Of a stretch of 34,125 nt of DNA, positions 33,007 through 34,125 are shown piece after piece. Location of the stretch: the NCBI GenBank assembly GCA_021107945.1, contig JAIORV010000029.1, forward strand, positions 1-34,125, read 5' to 3'. The translations under genes were made by a program, and so were the position numbers. The notes under the pieces were generated by a model, which was not told where the DNA came from, made no database searches, and saw only the letters and a list, made by a program, of their open reading frames with translations. The DNA comes from Vulcanimicrobiota bacterium. GTDB taxonomy: Bacteria > Vulcanimicrobiota > JAJTBE01. Positions within the stretch are counted from its first letter, which is position 1, and the number at the start of each line of letters is the position of its first letter.

Positions 33007-33175
33007 TATTAAAAGATGTGAGAATAAATTCAAGGCTGCATTAAAAGGGGATTTTGATTTTTCATACAGAATACTGCCCTGAATCCAAAAGAATGCCGGA
33101 TGTTTACTGAGAGTTTTAGTGCTGAGATTACAAGTCGATGCATTCAATTTCTATCTTCTGAAAAAGGTGAGATAC

Positions 33176-34125
33176 ATGAAAATATCTGATAAAAAAAGAG
33201 AATCAGTTGTCAATAAGCATGGAGTCGGGATACAAACAATAAAAGGCTGTTTTATAGGAGAATTTGAACCTCAGAGATTTGAAGATTTTCTAATCGCTCT
33301 GTCTCTTACAAGCGATCATGGAGAGACTTCCACAAGGTTGAGGCGGATTATGGAATATTCGGGGGACCTGTTTGATGTTGCATCAGCGATAGAAATTTTA
33401 AGGTTCCTCGTATTAAATGGGCTCGTTATTGTTAATGCGCCTGATGGCGGTTTAGATTCCATGACCGACTCGGCGGCCGAAGGATTGGAAATTGCAAATA
33501 TCGACATTACTCCCAGGCAGGATATAGTCAGCTTTGTGGAGATTGTTCCCTGGAGCAAAGAGCATTCAATTGAATTGATGAAGAAAATCCTGATGTTTAC
33601 ACCGGTTTACAGGGAAATAAAATTAATAATTGACAGGCCGATAAGCGAAAAAGACCTGGAGCGCAAGCTTCACGCCGCATACGGCGATGCAATTTCCGCG
33701 CCATGCCCCACAATAGACATGTTCAAGAACTATGGATTGCTTGAATGTTACAGACCGGGCTATTTTGAAGGGGATATGATGTTATATTTCAGGATGAAGA
33801 AAGTAGATGAAATCGGAAGTGTCAGCGGAACGGAGCATTGGATCCCTAAAGTCCCTGAAAAAAGGATTGCACAAGAAGATCCCTGCTCCAATATGGTTGA
33901 CGTAGTCAGGGGCAGTCCAGGCAGGTCGCCGAAGGTCTCATTGAACATAAACATAAATATAAACCTGCCGTTCCCCGCCGAGGAAATCGGGAATGTGGAA
34001 TTGGAGCGATTGAGAAACACCATAGCAAAAATAAAAACAGAAATCGAAAAGACAGGTTTATATTCAGAATCTATAGTTTATCGCTTTAAAGGTATAATAA
34101 ACTCCATATTATTCAGGAAGTCGGG
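33176..34125 (+). CDS. Unrecognised protein, incomplete at the window edge
   Basis: An ATG at 33176, with AAGGTGA five bases upstream, opens a frame that stays open for 316 codons to the last base of the window, so the C-terminus is missing. The protein starts MKISDKKRESVVNKHGVGI and is soluble-looking, with no signal peptide. Residues about 25-90 could be a winged-helix (RRIMEYSGDL, EILRFLVLNGLVIV), and a second similar block follows at about 135-190 (MFKNYGLLECYRPG). Near residue 260 comes an alternating strand, VSLNINININLPF, then a helix with Glu/Lys. The pairing of a winged-helix with a strand of alternating Asn/Ile recalls DUF5343-type proteins, but I do not claim the match. It lies 169 bp after the prepilin gene on the same strand; that gap shows no feature. 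Confidence 0.6.
   Translation, partial: MKISDKKRESVVNKHGVGIQTIKGCFIGEFEPQRFEDFLIALSLTSDHGETSTRLRRIMEYSGDLFDVASAIEILRFLVLNGLVIVNAPDGGLDSMTDSAAEGLEIANIDITPRQDIVSFVEIVPWSKEHSIELMKKILMFTPVYREIKLIIDRPISEKDLERKLHAAYGDAISAPCPTIDMFKNYGLLECYRPGYFEGDMMLYFRMKKVDEIGSVSGTEHWIPKVPEKRIAQEDPCSNMVDVVRGSPGRSPKVSLNINININLPFPAEEIGNVELERLRNTIAKIKTEIEKTGLYSESIVYRFKGIINSILFRKS

Overview
The window looks like chromosomal DNA of an uncultured, strictly anaerobic bacterium with moderately low GC content. The envelope is probably diderm, inferred from a LolA-like exported protein and a pilus/type II secretion-type pseudopilin operon. Anaerobic metabolism is indicated by a four-subunit pyruvate/2-oxoacid:ferredoxin oxidoreductase, by the small subunit of the corrinoid iron-sulfur protein of the Wood-Ljungdahl pathway (acsD), by an NADPH-dependent GltA-type flavoprotein and by a short-chain acyl-CoA dehydrogenase. 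No marker allows a firm phylum assignment; the repeat-rich intergenic DNA and patchwork gene order resemble metagenome-derived candidate phyla, but that is only an impression.

Layout. 1-2.3 kb is a decayed accessory patch: a tRNA T-arm-like fragment, two palindromic repeats, a start-less remnant of an unknown gene and an IS1595-family transposase. 2.3-5.4 kb (minus) is the operon porC-porD-porA-porB, ending in a clear intrinsic terminator. 5.7-6.3 kb (minus) is an isoprenylcysteine methyltransferase-like membrane protein. 6.3-9.9 kb holds an ARPP-1-like anchored protein and an exported TPR protein, separated by two interspersed repeat families. 9.9-11.7 kb (minus) is a tight operon: acidic-tailed membrane protein, YjbQ, DUF4126. 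11.7-17.0 kb has a small leaderless subtilase, a GAF protein coupled to a Na+/Ca2+ exchanger-type antiporter, a 70-residue OB-like protein and a secreted subtilase with a polytopic membrane C-terminus. 17.3-22.8 kb (plus) has a LolA-like/membrane/Rossmann-like fusion, then gltA, an amidohydrolase and acsD; lipM converges on acsD. 24.2-25.4 kb is the acyl-CoA dehydrogenase, followed by a palindrome-dense spacer. 25.8 kb to the end (plus) is a pilus or type II secretion-like operon: GspF, GspE, a 962-residue PilX/GspK-like giant, a PilV/GspI-like prepilin, a PilW/GspJ-like prepilin, and an unrecognised protein that runs off the edge.

The most unusual items are the giant pilin-like protein inside a compact secretion operon, the subtilase fused to five membrane segments, the isolated acsD beside an amidohydrolase, the paired 20-base repeats in the divergent promoter region at 17.1 kb, and three families of interspersed non-coding repeats. 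One of those repeat families shows a compensatory base-pair change in its hairpin and lies immediately upstream of a prepilin start codon.
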